Positions 16,124 to 25,864 of a stretch of DNA of 64,000 nucleotides are shown piece by piece. How positions within the stretch are numbered: position 1 is the stretch's first letter; each line of letters begins with the position of its first letter. A program made the position numbers and the translations under genes. Below the pieces are notes generated by a model that made no database searches, was not told where the DNA came from, and worked only from the letters and a program-made list of their open reading frames with translations. The DNA is from an uncultured Bacteroidales bacterium (GTDB lineage: Bacteria; Bacteroidota; Bacteroidia; Bacteroidales; Bacteroidaceae): positions 49,500 to 113,499 of the forward strand of contig CALFTK010000021.1 in NCBI GenBank assembly GCA_937916465.1, in the 5' to 3' direction.

Positions 16124-18094
16124 ATGGCAGACGAGGCATTGTTTGATGAAAATTTAGATGGTATAGTTCAACCGGAACAGGTTCGTTACGATGAAGAGAA
16201 TATACGCCACATGAGCGATATGGATCATATTCGTAATCGCCCCGGTATGTATATAGGTAAGTTGGGTGATGGCTCTCAACCGGACGACGGTGTCTATGTC
16301 CTGATGAAGGAGATAATAGACAACAGTGTAGATGAATTTAGAATGGCCGCAGGCAAACGTATAGAGATAGATTTGGAGAATAATACGGTAGTAAGAATAC
16401 GTGACTATGGCCGCGGTATCCCTCAAGGCAAACTGGTGGAAGCAGTCAGTGTTTTGAATACCGGTGGTAAATTTGATAGTAAAGCATTTAAAAAGAGTGT
16501 CGGTTTGAATGGTGTGGGCTTGAAAGCAGTTAATGCGCTGAGTTCAGCCTTTACAGTGAGCAGTTATCGCGACGGTGTGGTACGAACTTTAAACTTTGCC
16601 AAAGGCAATCTGTTAAACGATGTTACCGAGAAAACCAATGACGAAAATGGTACAATGATATGCTTTGAACCGGATAAGACACTGTTTGTGAACTATTCTT
16701 TTCGTGCTGCCATTATTGAGACTATGCTCAGGAACTATGCCTATCTGAATACCGGTCTTACCATAATGTATAACGGACAGCGCATAGTATCCAGAAACGG
16801 TTTGGAAGATCTGCTTGTAGAACGTATGAGTTCCGAAAGCCTATATCCAATAATACATCTAAAAGCCGATGACATAGAGATAGCCTTTACTCATGCCAAT
16901 CAATATGGAGAAGAGTACTATTCGTTTGTAAACGGACAATATACGTCGCAAGGCGGAACGCATCAGAGTGCATTCAAAGAACACATAGCCAAAACAATTA
17001 AAGAGTTCTATAACAAGAACCAGGAAGCATGCGATATTAGAAACGGTATTGTGGCTGCCATAGCAGTAAACGTGGAAGAACCGGTGTTTGAAAGCCAGAC
17101 CAAAATCAAATTGGGTTCAACCACCACAAGCCCAAATGGTGGAATGTCTTTGAATAAGTTTATAGGCGATTTCATTAAAAAAGAGGTAGATGATTATCTG
17201 CATAAGAACAGCCAAATAACCGATGTGCTGCTGCAAAAAATTCAGGAATCGGAAAAAGAGCGTAAAGCTATAGCCGGTGTAACAAAACTGGCTCGTGAAC
17301 GTGCTAAAAAGGCAAATCTGCATAATAAGAAACTGGCTGACTGCCGAGTCCACCTGAACGATTCCAAAGGTACGCAGCAGGAAGATAGCTGCATATTTAT
17401 AACCGAGGGTGATTCTGCCAGTGGTTCAATAACAAAGAGCCGCGATGTTAATACACAGGCAGTATTTAGTCTAAGAGGTAAACCACTGAACTGTTTTGGG
17501 CTAACCAAAAAGGTGGTATATGAAAACGAAGAGTTTAACCTGTTGCAAGCGGCTTTGAATATAGAAGACGGACTGGAAGGACTCCGTTACAACAAAATAA
17601 TTGTTGCAACCGATGCCGATGTAGATGGTATGCATATACGTCTGCTAATGATAACCTTCTTCCTTCAGTTCTTCCCGGAATTGATAAAGAAAGGACACGT
17701 TTATATACTGCAGACTCCTCTTTTCCGCGTAAGAAACAAGCGCAGAGGTAAAAAGGGTTTGGATAATGTAGAAGGTGTTGTTACCAGAAAAGGTGAATTT
17801 GAAACTATCTACTGCTATAACAACGAAGAACGATTGGAAGCAATAGAAAAACTAAGCCCAAATCCGGAAATTACCCGATTCAAAGGTCTTGGTGAAATAT
17901 CGCCCGATGAATTCAAAAACTTCATAGGTGCCGATATGCGTTTGGAACGTGTTACTCTGCAAAAGACTGACGATGTGGAGAATCTACTATCATTCTATAT
18001 GGGAAAAAATACCATGGAAAGGCAGAATTTCATTATAGACAATCTGATAGTAGAGCAGGATTTGATAGAAGAAGACGAAGGAGAAAAATTTTAA
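16124..18094 (+). CDS. parE: DNA topoisomerase IV (type IIA) subunit B
   Basis: A 656-residue ATPase subunit that, with ParC, decatenates and relaxes DNA. The GHKL ATPase is clear (EIIDNSVDEF, DYGRGIP, VGLNGVGLKAVNALS, and QTKIKLGSTTTS in the transducer). So is the Toprim domain (FITEGDSASG, the DADVDGMHIR metal site, and RFKGLGE). The ATG at 16124 is chosen over in-frame upstream starts that would run into the preceding gene, because MADEALFDEN begins a normal ParE N-terminus. The short length and lack of a GyrB-type insertion favour ParE over GyrB. No parC is present in the window. Confidence 0.93.
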   Translation: MADEALFDENLDGIVQPEQVRYDEENIRHMSDMDHIRNRPGMYIGKLGDGSQPDDGVYVLMKEIIDNSVDEFRMAAGKRIEIDLENNTVVRIRDYGRGIPQGKLVEAVSVLNTGGKFDSKAFKKSVGLNGVGLKAVNALSSAFTVSSYRDGVVRTLNFAKGNLLNDVTEKTNDENGTMICFEPDKTLFVNYSFRAAIIETMLRNYAYLNTGLTIMYNGQRIVSRNGLEDLLVERMSSESLYPIIHLKADDIEIAFTHANQYGEEYYSFVNGQYTSQGGTHQSAFKEHIAKTIKEFYNKNQEACDIRNGIVAAIAVNVEEPVFESQTKIKLGSTTTSPNGGMSLNKFIGDFIKKEVDDYLHKNSQITDVLLQKIQESEKERKAIAGVTKLARERAKKANLHNKKLADCRVHLNDSKGTQQEDSCIFITEGDSASGSITKSRDVNTQAVFSLRGKPLNCFGLTKKVVYENEEFNLLQAALNIEDGLEGLRYNKIIVATDADVDGMHIRLLMITFFLQFFPELIKKGHVYILQTPLFRVRNKRRGKKGLDNVEGVVTRKGEFETIYCYNNEERLEAIEKLSPNPEITRFKGLGEISPDEFKNFIGADMRLERVTLQKTDDVENLLSFYMGKNTMERQNFIIDNLIVEQDLIEEDEGEKF

Positions 18095-18104
18095 CTATAC
18101 ACAA

Positions 18105-18554
18105 ATGAAACTACTGTTCCCGGGCACTTTTGACCCATTTACAATAGGCCACGCAGATATTGTAGAGCGTGCATTGCGTTTTGCCGATGAATTGGTTATA
18201 GCAGTTGGCATAAACGAAAACAAGAAGACTATGTTCGATGTAGATGAACGTCTGTCCGCCATAAAAGAGTACTACAAAGCCAATCCTAAAGTAAAGGTTA
18301 TAGGGTACGATAGCTTTACATCCGATGCAGTGCGTTCAGAAGGAGCCGATGCTATTCTGCGTGGGGTTCGTTCCGTTGCCGATTACGAGTACGAACGCAA
18401 TATGGCCGATATAAACGCCACTTTGGAAAATGTAGAGACCATATTTCTATGTTCATCGCCTACGGTACAACATATAAGTAGTAGTCTGATAAGAGAGATG
18501 ATAAACTTTGGCCGTCCTATAGATGGTTTGGTAATAGACACATTCAATATCTGA
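18105..18554 (+). CDS. coaD: Phosphopantetheine adenylyltransferase
   Basis: A 149-residue enzyme of coenzyme A synthesis that converts 4'-phosphopantetheine and ATP to dephospho-CoA and pyrophosphate. It has the nucleotidyltransferase signature FPGTFDPFTIGHADI with the T/HxGH motif, RGVRSVADYEYERNMADIN, and the closing SSSLIREM motif. Length is typical. It is 10 bp after parE and 3 bp before the S41 protease, probably co-transcribed. Confidence 0.95.
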   Translation: MKLLFPGTFDPFTIGHADIVERALRFADELVIAVGINENKKTMFDVDERLSAIKEYYKANPKVKVIGYDSFTSDAVRSEGADAILRGVRSVADYEYERNMADINATLENVETIFLCSSPTVQHISSSLIREMINFGRPIDGLVIDTFNI

Positions 18555-18557
18555 TTT

Positions 18558-20117
18558 ATGAAAAGATTTACATTCACTATATGGTTGTTGGTTGCCATTA
18601 TTTTGCAAGTAAGTGCCCAGCAGACTATCGATTCCCAACTCCAAAAGCTTTTGATAGCAGAAAGTGCTATTGAAAATCTTTATGTTGATAAGATAGACAA
18701 TGCAGAACTTGTTGAATCTGCCATACGTGGTATGTTGAAAGAACTGGATCCACATTCAACATATCTAACTCCTGATGAGGTTGAAAAATCGAATGAATCG
18801 TTACAAGGTAATTTCGATGGCATAGGCATCCAATTCAATATGATTGAAGATACCCTGTTTGTGGTACAGCCACTGCCAAACGGACCATCTGAAAAGGTAG
18901 GTATTCTGGCAGGCGATAGAATAATAACTGTTAACGATACCACTATAGCAGGTGTGAAAATGTCGCAAGAAAACATTATGAAGCGACTTCGCGGTCCAAA
19001 AGGTACAGAAGTTAAAATAGGTGTAAAGCGTCAGGGGCTGGATGAACTTGTCTATTTCAATGTTATACGTGACAAAATTCCGGTGAATACAGTAGATGCG
19101 GCATATATGGCTGCCGATGGCGTAGGTTATATAAAGGTATCAAGTTTTGGACTTACCACACTGCAGGAATTTCGAGAAAAGATGAAAGAACTGCAGTCTG
19201 CCGGAGCAAAATCGCTAATACTTGATTTACAAGGTAACGGTGGTGGTTATCTGCATGCAGCTGTAGAATTAGCAAATGAATTCCTGGAGCGTGACCAGTT
19301 GATAGTATATACAGAAGGTCGTCGTTCACCACGTAGTGGTTACCGAGCTACCGGGAATGGTATGTTCAGAAAGGGTAAACTGGTAGTGCTTATAGATGAA
19401 TTCTCTGCATCTGCTTCGGAAATTGTATCGGGAGCAATTCAGGACTGGGACAGAGGAACAGTGGTAGGGCGCCGATCATTTGGAAAAGGATTAGTACAGC
19501 GTCCCATAGAATTCCATGATGGGTCAATGATAAGACTTACCATAGCACAGTATTTTACTCCTGTAGGTCGTTGCATACAGAAACCATACGGAGAAGATAT
19601 TGATTATGCTGCCGATATAGTAAAACGACTTGAAAGTGGCGAACTAACAAATGCCGATAGCATACATCTTCCGGATTCACTTAAGTATCAGACAAAAATA
19701 AAAGGTAGAACGGTATATGGCGGTGGTGGAATAATGCCCGACGTGTTTGTACCACTTGATACCACCAGAACAAATAAATATTACAGTGAAGTAACTGCTA
19801 AAGGTTGTGTGCTGCAAACATCGCTTTCATACGTAGAAAAACATCGTAAGCAATTGGAACGTAGATATAAGACATACGAATCATTCAATGAAAAGTTTAT
19901 CATAGACGATGATATATTGCAATTACTACAAGATAAAGCATTGGCAGCTAATGTGGATTTTGATGAAAAACAATGGAATGAAGTGTTGCCTATCTTTAAA
20001 ATTCAGCTTAAATCGTTGATTGCCAGAAATATCTGGAGTATGAATGAGTATTATCAATCTATGTCGGAATTGGATGATATTCTTCAACAGGCGTTGAAAC
20101 TATTAGATACAGAGTAA
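18558..20117 (+). CDS. S41-family C-terminal processing peptidase
   Basis: A 519-residue periplasmic or envelope protease. It has an N-terminal signal peptide (hydrophobic LLVAIILQVSA, cleavage near AQQ) and a PDZ domain at about 80-165 (GIGIQFNM, VGILAGDRIITVND). The S41 catalytic domain follows, with Ser in EFSASASEIVSGAI and Lys in RRSFGKGLVQ, the Ser/Lys dyad of tail-specific proteases. A helical C-terminal extension completes it. The start follows the coaD stop by 3 bp. The cellular substrate is unknown. Confidence 0.9.
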   Translation: MKRFTFTIWLLVAIILQVSAQQTIDSQLQKLLIAESAIENLYVDKIDNAELVESAIRGMLKELDPHSTYLTPDEVEKSNESLQGNFDGIGIQFNMIEDTLFVVQPLPNGPSEKVGILAGDRIITVNDTTIAGVKMSQENIMKRLRGPKGTEVKIGVKRQGLDELVYFNVIRDKIPVNTVDAAYMAADGVGYIKVSSFGLTTLQEFREKMKELQSAGAKSLILDLQGNGGGYLHAAVELANEFLERDQLIVYTEGRRSPRSGYRATGNGMFRKGKLVVLIDEFSASASEIVSGAIQDWDRGTVVGRRSFGKGLVQRPIEFHDGSMIRLTIAQYFTPVGRCIQKPYGEDIDYAADIVKRLESGELTNADSIHLPDSLKYQTKIKGRTVYGGGGIMPDVFVPLDTTRTNKYYSEVTAKGCVLQTSLSYVEKHRKQLERRYKTYESFNEKFIIDDDILQLLQDKALAANVDFDEKQWNEVLPIFKIQLKSLIARNIWSMNEYYQSMSELDDILQQALKLLDTE

Positions 20118-20158
20118 TGTTTTTGCATCATACAGCAGCAAAAAATGAATTATTATTG

Positions 20159-20166
20159 TACTTTTG
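20159..20166 (+). promoter_or_regulatory. -7 promoter element of the sugar symporter gene
   Basis: TACTTTTG matches the TAnnTTTG -7 consensus 47 bp before the start codon. I see no good -33 TTG at the expected distance, so this is a partial match. Confidence 0.35.
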
Positions 20167-20213
20167 CGATAATTAATAGTGATTATACTAATTATTAAAC
20201 AATTTATAAAATT

Positions 20214-21623
20214 ATGTCAAACAACGAGAATGCGGGTTTTTATAAACTCAATTGGGTGCAGCGCATAGGTTTCGGTGCAGGTGATATGGCTCAGAACCTT
20301 ATCTACCAGACCATCAGTATGTGGCTGCTCTTCTTCTATACCAATGTATTTGGTATTAAACCGGGTGTTGCAGCAACAATGTTCCTTATTGTACGTATTA
20401 TTGACGTTATTTGGGATCCTATTGTAGGTGCTTTTGTTGATAAGAAAAATCCAAAGATGGGTAAGTACCGTTCATATCTGGTACTTGGTGGTATTCCTCT
20501 TACAGGTTTTGCTATTCTCTGCTTCTGGAACGGGTTCTCAGGTTCATTGCTCTATGCTTACATCACTTACGTAGGTATGTCAATGTGTTACACTTTAGTA
20601 AATGTTCCTTACGGTGCTCTGAATGCATCACTAACACGTGACACTCATGAAATTACAGTACTAACATCAACTCGTATGTTTATGGCAAACCTTGGTGGTC
20701 TTGCTGTATCTATGGGTATTCCTATCTTGGTTAAGTACTTTGCTAAAGGTAGTGAATTGGTAGGTGAACAGGCTATGCCTAACGACGGTCGTGCTTGGTT
20801 CCTCACTATGTTGGTATATTCATTGGTAGGTCTATTCTTCCTTATCTTCTGTTATTCACAGACTAAGGAAAGAGTGGTTATGGATCAGAAAGAGACAGAA
20901 AACGTTAAGGTTTCTGACCTCTGGACCGAATTTGGCCGTAACAAACCATTGCGTATATTAGCATTCTTCTTTATCACAGCATTTGCTATGATGTCAGTAG
21001 GTAATGCAGCAGGTTCATACTATATGCAGTATAACATTGGTTCAACAGCAGAACAGATGTCACTCTTTATGGGCTTGGGTTCAATTCCTGCATTTATCTT
21101 TATGCCATTGGTTCCTGCTATCAAGAAAATGGTTGGTAAGAAAGGTATGTTCTATATCTTCTTGAGCACAGCTATCTTCGGTATGGCGCTTCTTTACATT
21201 GTATCAGTAGTTCCAGCATTAAGATCACAGATGTGGATTGTTTATCTGGCACAGTTTGTAAAATCAACAGGTGTTATTGTTGCTACAGGTTATATGTGGG
21301 CTCTTGTTCCTGAAGTAATTGCATACGGTGAATATACTACAGGTAGAAGAATCTCAGGTATTGTAAATGCTCTTACAGGTATCTTCTTCAAGGCCGGTAT
21401 GGCTCTTGGTGGTGTTGTTCCTGGTTTGGTACTCGCATGGACCAGCTTTGATGCAGAAATGGCAACTCAGCCAGATTCAGCATTACAGGGTATTCTCTGG
21501 TTGGTATGCGTAATTCCGGCTATCCTCTTGGTATTGGCTATGTGGATTATCAGCAAATACGAACTTTCTGACGAAAGAATGGACGAAATCAACAAGGCTA
21601 TTGAAGCTAAAGCTAAAGCATAA
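20214..21623 (+). CDS. GPH-family (MelB-like) sugar:cation symporter
   Basis: A 469-residue major facilitator protein with about 12 hydrophobic helices. The GPH signature is near the N-terminus (GFGAGDMAQNL, then DVIWDPIVGAFVDKKNPKMG ending in GKYR). The family takes up glycosides, pentosides or hexuronides with a cation. It is encoded alone, followed by a terminator at 21650-21688 and then by the convergent GH9 gene. It may import oligosaccharides or uronides, but the substrate cannot be read from sequence. Confidence 0.88.
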   Translation: MSNNENAGFYKLNWVQRIGFGAGDMAQNLIYQTISMWLLFFYTNVFGIKPGVAATMFLIVRIIDVIWDPIVGAFVDKKNPKMGKYRSYLVLGGIPLTGFAILCFWNGFSGSLLYAYITYVGMSMCYTLVNVPYGALNASLTRDTHEITVLTSTRMFMANLGGLAVSMGIPILVKYFAKGSELVGEQAMPNDGRAWFLTMLVYSLVGLFFLIFCYSQTKERVVMDQKETENVKVSDLWTEFGRNKPLRILAFFFITAFAMMSVGNAAGSYYMQYNIGSTAEQMSLFMGLGSIPAFIFMPLVPAIKKMVGKKGMFYIFLSTAIFGMALLYIVSVVPALRSQMWIVYLAQFVKSTGVIVATGYMWALVPEVIAYGEYTTGRRISGIVNALTGIFFKAGMALGGVVPGLVLAWTSFDAEMATQPDSALQGILWLVCVIPAILLVLAMWIISKYELSDERMDEINKAIEAKAKA

Positions 21624-21649
21624 TAGCAATTAACATTCAATCTATTTAT

Positions 21650-21688
21650 AGAGGGTGATAGGCACTATGTCTATCATCCTCTTTTTTT
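21650..21688 (+). terminator. Intrinsic terminator after the symporter gene
   Basis: The stem gagggtgatag / ctatcatcctc (one G-T pair) with a 9-base loop is followed by a run of T. It separates the symporter from the convergent GH9 gene. Confidence 0.75.
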
Positions 21689-21737
21689 CAAAATACCCCA
21701 TTTCATCGGTATTTTTTTTGCCTCTTAATAACGTCTT

Positions 21738-24287
21738 TTATTCAATCTGCTTAATTTGTCCAATATAATCGTTATTGAGAATATGGTTTGCAGCTATAAC
21801 CATATACATAAACCAGGTGGTATGTCCACCCATACAATACTCTCCTTGTTGCCAAATAAATGGATATTTGAGCCATTCAGGAAGATCCGGTCTTATAAGG
21901 TTTGTTCCTGGAGTTACACCACCGGGTATGTATGACCATTCAGCACGGTTTGTTCCATAGGCCATAGTGGCCGATTCTGCACCAACGCCGGAAACTAATG
22001 ATGCTTGATTTTGCCCGGGATGAACACCTAATAGATAATTGATAGCATTAAAGATGTAGTCCGGTTCAAATATGTCAGGATATGATTGTACCAGATAGCA
22101 GTAATTATATGCAAGGTGCTGTGGCTCCCATGAACCTGACGAACTATTCCCTCTATTCTCCGGTATTCCGTATGGGTTTTGTTTACTATAAGCAGTGTAC
22201 ATATCTTTTAACCCAGGCAGAGCTTCACGTATTGCTTTTGAAAATTTCTTATTGTTGATAGCTTGGTCAAAGCGCCCTATGAACCAACCTGTTTGTGTAA
22301 TGTTCTTACAGATATGTTCTTGCTCAGAAAGTATGTAATCACTATACTTCTTATTTTTTGTGGTTAGATATAGTTCAACTGCTGCGTGAAGTCTTGTTGT
22401 TTTAAGTCTATTGTTGTCTGGAAGGGAATCATACAGTGTTTCTGCAATTTCCAGACACTTTACAGAGAGCGTGTCGTTATGACCGCGCAAAACACGGCTT
22501 ATTCCTGCCAACCATGCTGATACTTGTATTTCACGTGATGGATTCTCTTCTGTAAACACCCACCTGTCATCAGTGTTTCCACTAACTCCATCGGTGTGCG
22601 CCGAGGCATCGCCCAAATGAACGTACTGACGTACTGTAGGACATAATATACCTCTGTATAATCTTCCCAATGCGTTCCAACCTGCAACTATTGTTAAGGC
22701 TCCATTTTCTACCTGTTGAAGCATATCGTTCTTACCATCAGGCTGATGTAATTCAACTATGTGGTTGTTGAAATCTATAGACGTTTCATCCCAATATACG
22801 TTGTAGTTATCATGGGCCATTGCAAGCAGATATGCTTCGCCAGCCTGGGATTCTATGCGTAAATCGTAATCGCCGGCATCGTGCCAACCGCCTATATTGA
22901 GTCCCGGGACAATATCTCCCGGCTGATATTTGCAAAGTGTCGATTCTCCCTGTGAATAGCCATCAATATGATTAATGCCTGTTGGTGCCATACGTGCATC
23001 ATCGTGGTGACAATAGTCGTGCCATACTCTATATTTTTCATTAACACGCATATGGCACATCTGGATAGGGAGGAAATACTCTAACTCTGTTTGCCATACA
23101 CCTTTATTATATATTTGCGGATCTATTTGGAAAATAGGTGAAAATGAATCGCCATATTTTACTTGATATATGCCTGTTTGTGTTATGTCGCTAAAATCGA
23201 ACTGCAGATAGTTATAACGCCAAAACATTCCCCATTTATGAGCATCTGTTTTTTTTACAGTTTTAGTTCCATCTGCAGTGATATGTAGCAATTCAACCTG
23301 TTTTATTTCATTGTCGCGATGGTCTAATTCAATTATTGCTACTTTTTTCTGTTTTGGATGGTAGCCTACCTGCGATGTCTGTACTACCGGTTTATATCTC
23401 CATTCTTCTGTTACAGTGGGCTTTACTTTCCATTCGGCTACTCTGCCTTTGTCGCCTGCTTTGAATTCTGTACGTAATACAAACCATCCGTTGTTGTGGT
23501 TCATCCTGCCATCGTATAATTTCAAATCGCCTTTAAGCGATTCTATGGTTATGCGACTTAACTCGTCGTGTGGGTTTAACACAAATTTTTTACCTATGGC
23601 CAAAGGGGCACTAACAACATCGTCAGCTACCATTGGGTTGAATACGCTACGGTCTGGAACCAGTATTTCAAGTTTGGCTCTACTTCTTGGATTAAAATTG
23701 CCTACGTTGTCAAAATTGGAATTTTGTGACATTGTTGGGCCTGTAACTTGTCTGGGAAAGACACCTACTTGTTCATCCATTATCCAGGGCTTACCTATCA
23801 GTGTGGCAGGGACGAGTTCCAGGTTGAAGCCTATTTTACCTTCATATAGTTCAGGTACCTCTCTATCTAGATTGACCGTAAATAGCAGATAATCGTCAAC
23901 GGCTTTTACATTGAGCGTATAATTGAAGACGAAATCGGTATAAACCATAGGGTTAAAACCCGATAAATGTTTTGTTGAATCGGGATAGCATAATTCTACA
24001 GTAATGCTGCCATCATTATTTACTGTACGTTTCTTTATTTTAGGAAGTCCTTGCCATTGTCCCGGCGATGTTTCCATACGAACATCACCACAGCCTGCCC
24101 ATCGGTTGCCATTGAGTACAATTGTAATTCCACCTTGATGTCCTTCAGGATATATATCATTGAATACCATTACGTTAGCTCCGTGGCTTTCGAAATACCC
24201 TTTGGAATTGATTTTAAAATCTTGAGCGTTGATGCAAATTGTAATAAGCATCAGGATGGTTGTAGTTAGTAGTTTTCTCATATACAT
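21738..24287 (-). CDS. Glycoside hydrolase family 9 protein (endoglucanase-like)
   Basis: An 849-residue secreted enzyme. The signal peptide is at the N-terminus (LLTTTILMLITICINAQ). A Bacteroidota-type N-terminal domain of about 280 residues comes first. A CelD_N-like immunoglobulin domain follows near 300-385 (TSQVGYHPKQKKVAIIELD). The GH9 (alpha/alpha)6 domain fills the rest, with GGWHDAGDYDLR carrying the catalytic DAGD aspartates and, near the C-terminus, GVHPGQNQASLVSG and QQGEYCMGG as the likely acid region. GH9 enzymes cleave beta-1,4-glucans and related polymers. It is transcribed away from the FeS genes, from which a hairpin separates it. Confidence 0.88.
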   Translation of the reverse strand: MYMRKLLTTTILMLITICINAQDFKINSKGYFESHGANVMVFNDIYPEGHQGGITIVLNGNRWAGCGDVRMETSPGQWQGLPKIKKRTVNNDGSITVELCYPDSTKHLSGFNPMVYTDFVFNYTLNVKAVDDYLLFTVNLDREVPELYEGKIGFNLELVPATLIGKPWIMDEQVGVFPRQVTGPTMSQNSNFDNVGNFNPRSRAKLEILVPDRSVFNPMVADDVVSAPLAIGKKFVLNPHDELSRITIESLKGDLKLYDGRMNHNNGWFVLRTEFKAGDKGRVAEWKVKPTVTEEWRYKPVVQTSQVGYHPKQKKVAIIELDHRDNEIKQVELLHITADGTKTVKKTDAHKWGMFWRYNYLQFDFSDITQTGIYQVKYGDSFSPIFQIDPQIYNKGVWQTELEYFLPIQMCHMRVNEKYRVWHDYCHHDDARMAPTGINHIDGYSQGESTLCKYQPGDIVPGLNIGGWHDAGDYDLRIESQAGEAYLLAMAHDNYNVYWDETSIDFNNHIVELHQPDGKNDMLQQVENGALTIVAGWNALGRLYRGILCPTVRQYVHLGDASAHTDGVSGNTDDRWVFTEENPSREIQVSAWLAGISRVLRGHNDTLSVKCLEIAETLYDSLPDNNRLKTTRLHAAVELYLTTKNKKYSDYILSEQEHICKNITQTGWFIGRFDQAINNKKFSKAIREALPGLKDMYTAYSKQNPYGIPENRGNSSSGSWEPQHLAYNYCYLVQSYPDIFEPDYIFNAINYLLGVHPGQNQASLVSGVGAESATMAYGTNRAEWSYIPGGVTPGTNLIRPDLPEWLKYPFIWQQGEYCMGGHTTWFMYMVIAANHILNNDYIGQIKQIE

Positions 24288-24300
24288 TATAATTTGATAA

Positions 24301-24332
24301 CAAAACAGATGGGGTAGCCCATCTGTTTTGTA
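24301..24332 (-). terminator. Terminator hairpin between the FeS gene and the GH9 gene
   Basis: A 13 bp stem (caaaacagatggg / cccatctgttttg) with a short loop lies directly after the stop of the polyferredoxin gene, reading leftward. The T-run is short (TTTTG). Confidence 0.6.
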
Positions 24333-24340
24333 TTGTAAGT

Positions 24341-25852
24341 TTAGAATCCGAATCCGAAGTCTTCTACAGCTTCACGTTTGGTGTTTTCCGGTTCTTTTGC
24401 TTCTAAATGTACTTCGTTACCATTAATAAAGATGGCTTTAACCGGACATATAAATTCACATCCACCACAGCCTACACACAGTTCCGGGTGAATTTCCGGA
24501 ATAGTTATGCCATTTTTGTAAGGCACCATTCTGACAGCTTGGGTTGGGCAGTGTTCTGCACAAGCTCCACAACTGGTCCCGTTTACTTCTACCACACATT
24601 TACACTGTGAAAAGGCTACCTTACCGGGCTGGGTTTTATGTTTCTGCTCTACAGTAAGAGGTTTGATAGCTCCGTTTGGACAGATTTCGCTACAAACTGT
24701 GCAATCGTAGTTACAATAGCCTTTGTCGAACTTCATTACAGGCTGCATTATTCCGCCTATACCATACTCCAGACCGGCTGGTTTAAGTACGTTAGATGGA
24801 CATTTGCTTATGCATAGATGACAGGCTGTACAGTGCTGCAACAGGTTTTTGTGGCTTATAGAACCCGGAGGTGACAATGGTGTGAGCTCCTCTCTGATTT
24901 TGCAGCCGCAAGCGTGTTCTGCAGCCTTGGTGGTAAGAGTTGCCGGTACCATTGTTGCTACTGCCAATGCAGATTTCAAGAACTGACGTTTAGATTCATC
25001 TACAGCAACAGGTGCAACGCTCTCTTTTGAAGACTTTTTCCATGAAGGAACATATTTGATTGCGTTCTGTTTGCAGTTGTCTATGCAGTCAAAACAAGTT
25101 ACGCAACGTGAATGGTCTATAGTCTGGTTTGCTGAATCTATACAGTATGCTTTACATTTACGACTGCATAAAGAACAGTGGTTACATTTGTCTGTATCTA
25201 TCTGTACCTTAAATACAGAGAATCTTGATAATCCTCCCAAAACAGTTCCAACAGGACAGATAGTGTTACACCAGGTTCTGCCAAATTTGAATGATATGAA
25301 ACCTATAATTCCTAATGTGAGTACAGCTACTATAAACGATGTAACAGACCTTATGGTCAGTTCTACAAAGAAGAATGTGTAACTGCCTGTCTTTTCAGAT
25401 ATTACAGCAAGCAGATTGTTGCCCAATATGTAAAGTGGTTTGAATAACTGTGTTGCCATACGTCCGTATGCACTATACGGCTCTACAAGACTTACCAAGA
25501 AGGTAAAACCAAATATCCAGGCAATGATAAGTGCTGCCAAAACACCCCATCTTAACCAAGGGCGTTCAGGTTTATAACCGAACTTCTTTTTCTTGTTCGT
25601 CTTTTTTGCTATCCAGTTGAATAGATCCTGAAATATACCTAATGGGCATATAACAGAACAATATACTCTGCCAAACAGAAGCGTACCCACCACTAATATT
25701 ATAAGAGTGGCTATGCTTAATGAAAACAATGCCGGTGCAAACTGAATTTTTTGCAACCAGGGGTTTTCAATAACTCCTGCAAAATCAATAAAACCGAATG
25801 TAAGGATTGCTATGACTGCAATAGCCAAAACAACTCTAATCTTTTTTAGCAT
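24341..25852 (-). CDS. Membrane polyferredoxin (NapH/CcoG-like 4Fe-4S protein)
   Basis: A 503-residue electron-transfer protein. The N-terminal half has about five membrane segments with a CPLGIFQD Cys motif in a NapH-type arrangement (also CNTICPVG). Several 4Fe-4S clusters follow: CNHCSLCSRKC, CVTCFDCIDNC, CTACHLCISKC, CTVCSEIC, CGACAEHC and CVGCGGCEFIC. A hydrophobic Ala-rich segment near 290-310 (KSALAVATMVPATL) resembles a Tat-like anchor preceded by KRQFLK, suggesting the C-terminal ferredoxin part may be on the other side of the membrane. It is 12 bp downstream of the DUF362 gene; the two probably form a redox unit. The partner oxidoreductase is not evident. Confidence 0.85.
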   Translation of the reverse strand: MLKKIRVVLAIAVIAILTFGFIDFAGVIENPWLQKIQFAPALFSLSIATLIILVVGTLLFGRVYCSVICPLGIFQDLFNWIAKKTNKKKKFGYKPERPWLRWGVLAALIIAWIFGFTFLVSLVEPYSAYGRMATQLFKPLYILGNNLLAVISEKTGSYTFFFVELTIRSVTSFIVAVLTLGIIGFISFKFGRTWCNTICPVGTVLGGLSRFSVFKVQIDTDKCNHCSLCSRKCKAYCIDSANQTIDHSRCVTCFDCIDNCKQNAIKYVPSWKKSSKESVAPVAVDESKRQFLKSALAVATMVPATLTTKAAEHACGCKIREELTPLSPPGSISHKNLLQHCTACHLCISKCPSNVLKPAGLEYGIGGIMQPVMKFDKGYCNYDCTVCSEICPNGAIKPLTVEQKHKTQPGKVAFSQCKCVVEVNGTSCGACAEHCPTQAVRMVPYKNGITIPEIHPELCVGCGGCEFICPVKAIFINGNEVHLEAKEPENTKREAVEDFGFGF

Positions 25853-25864
25853 AATGAATTAGTG

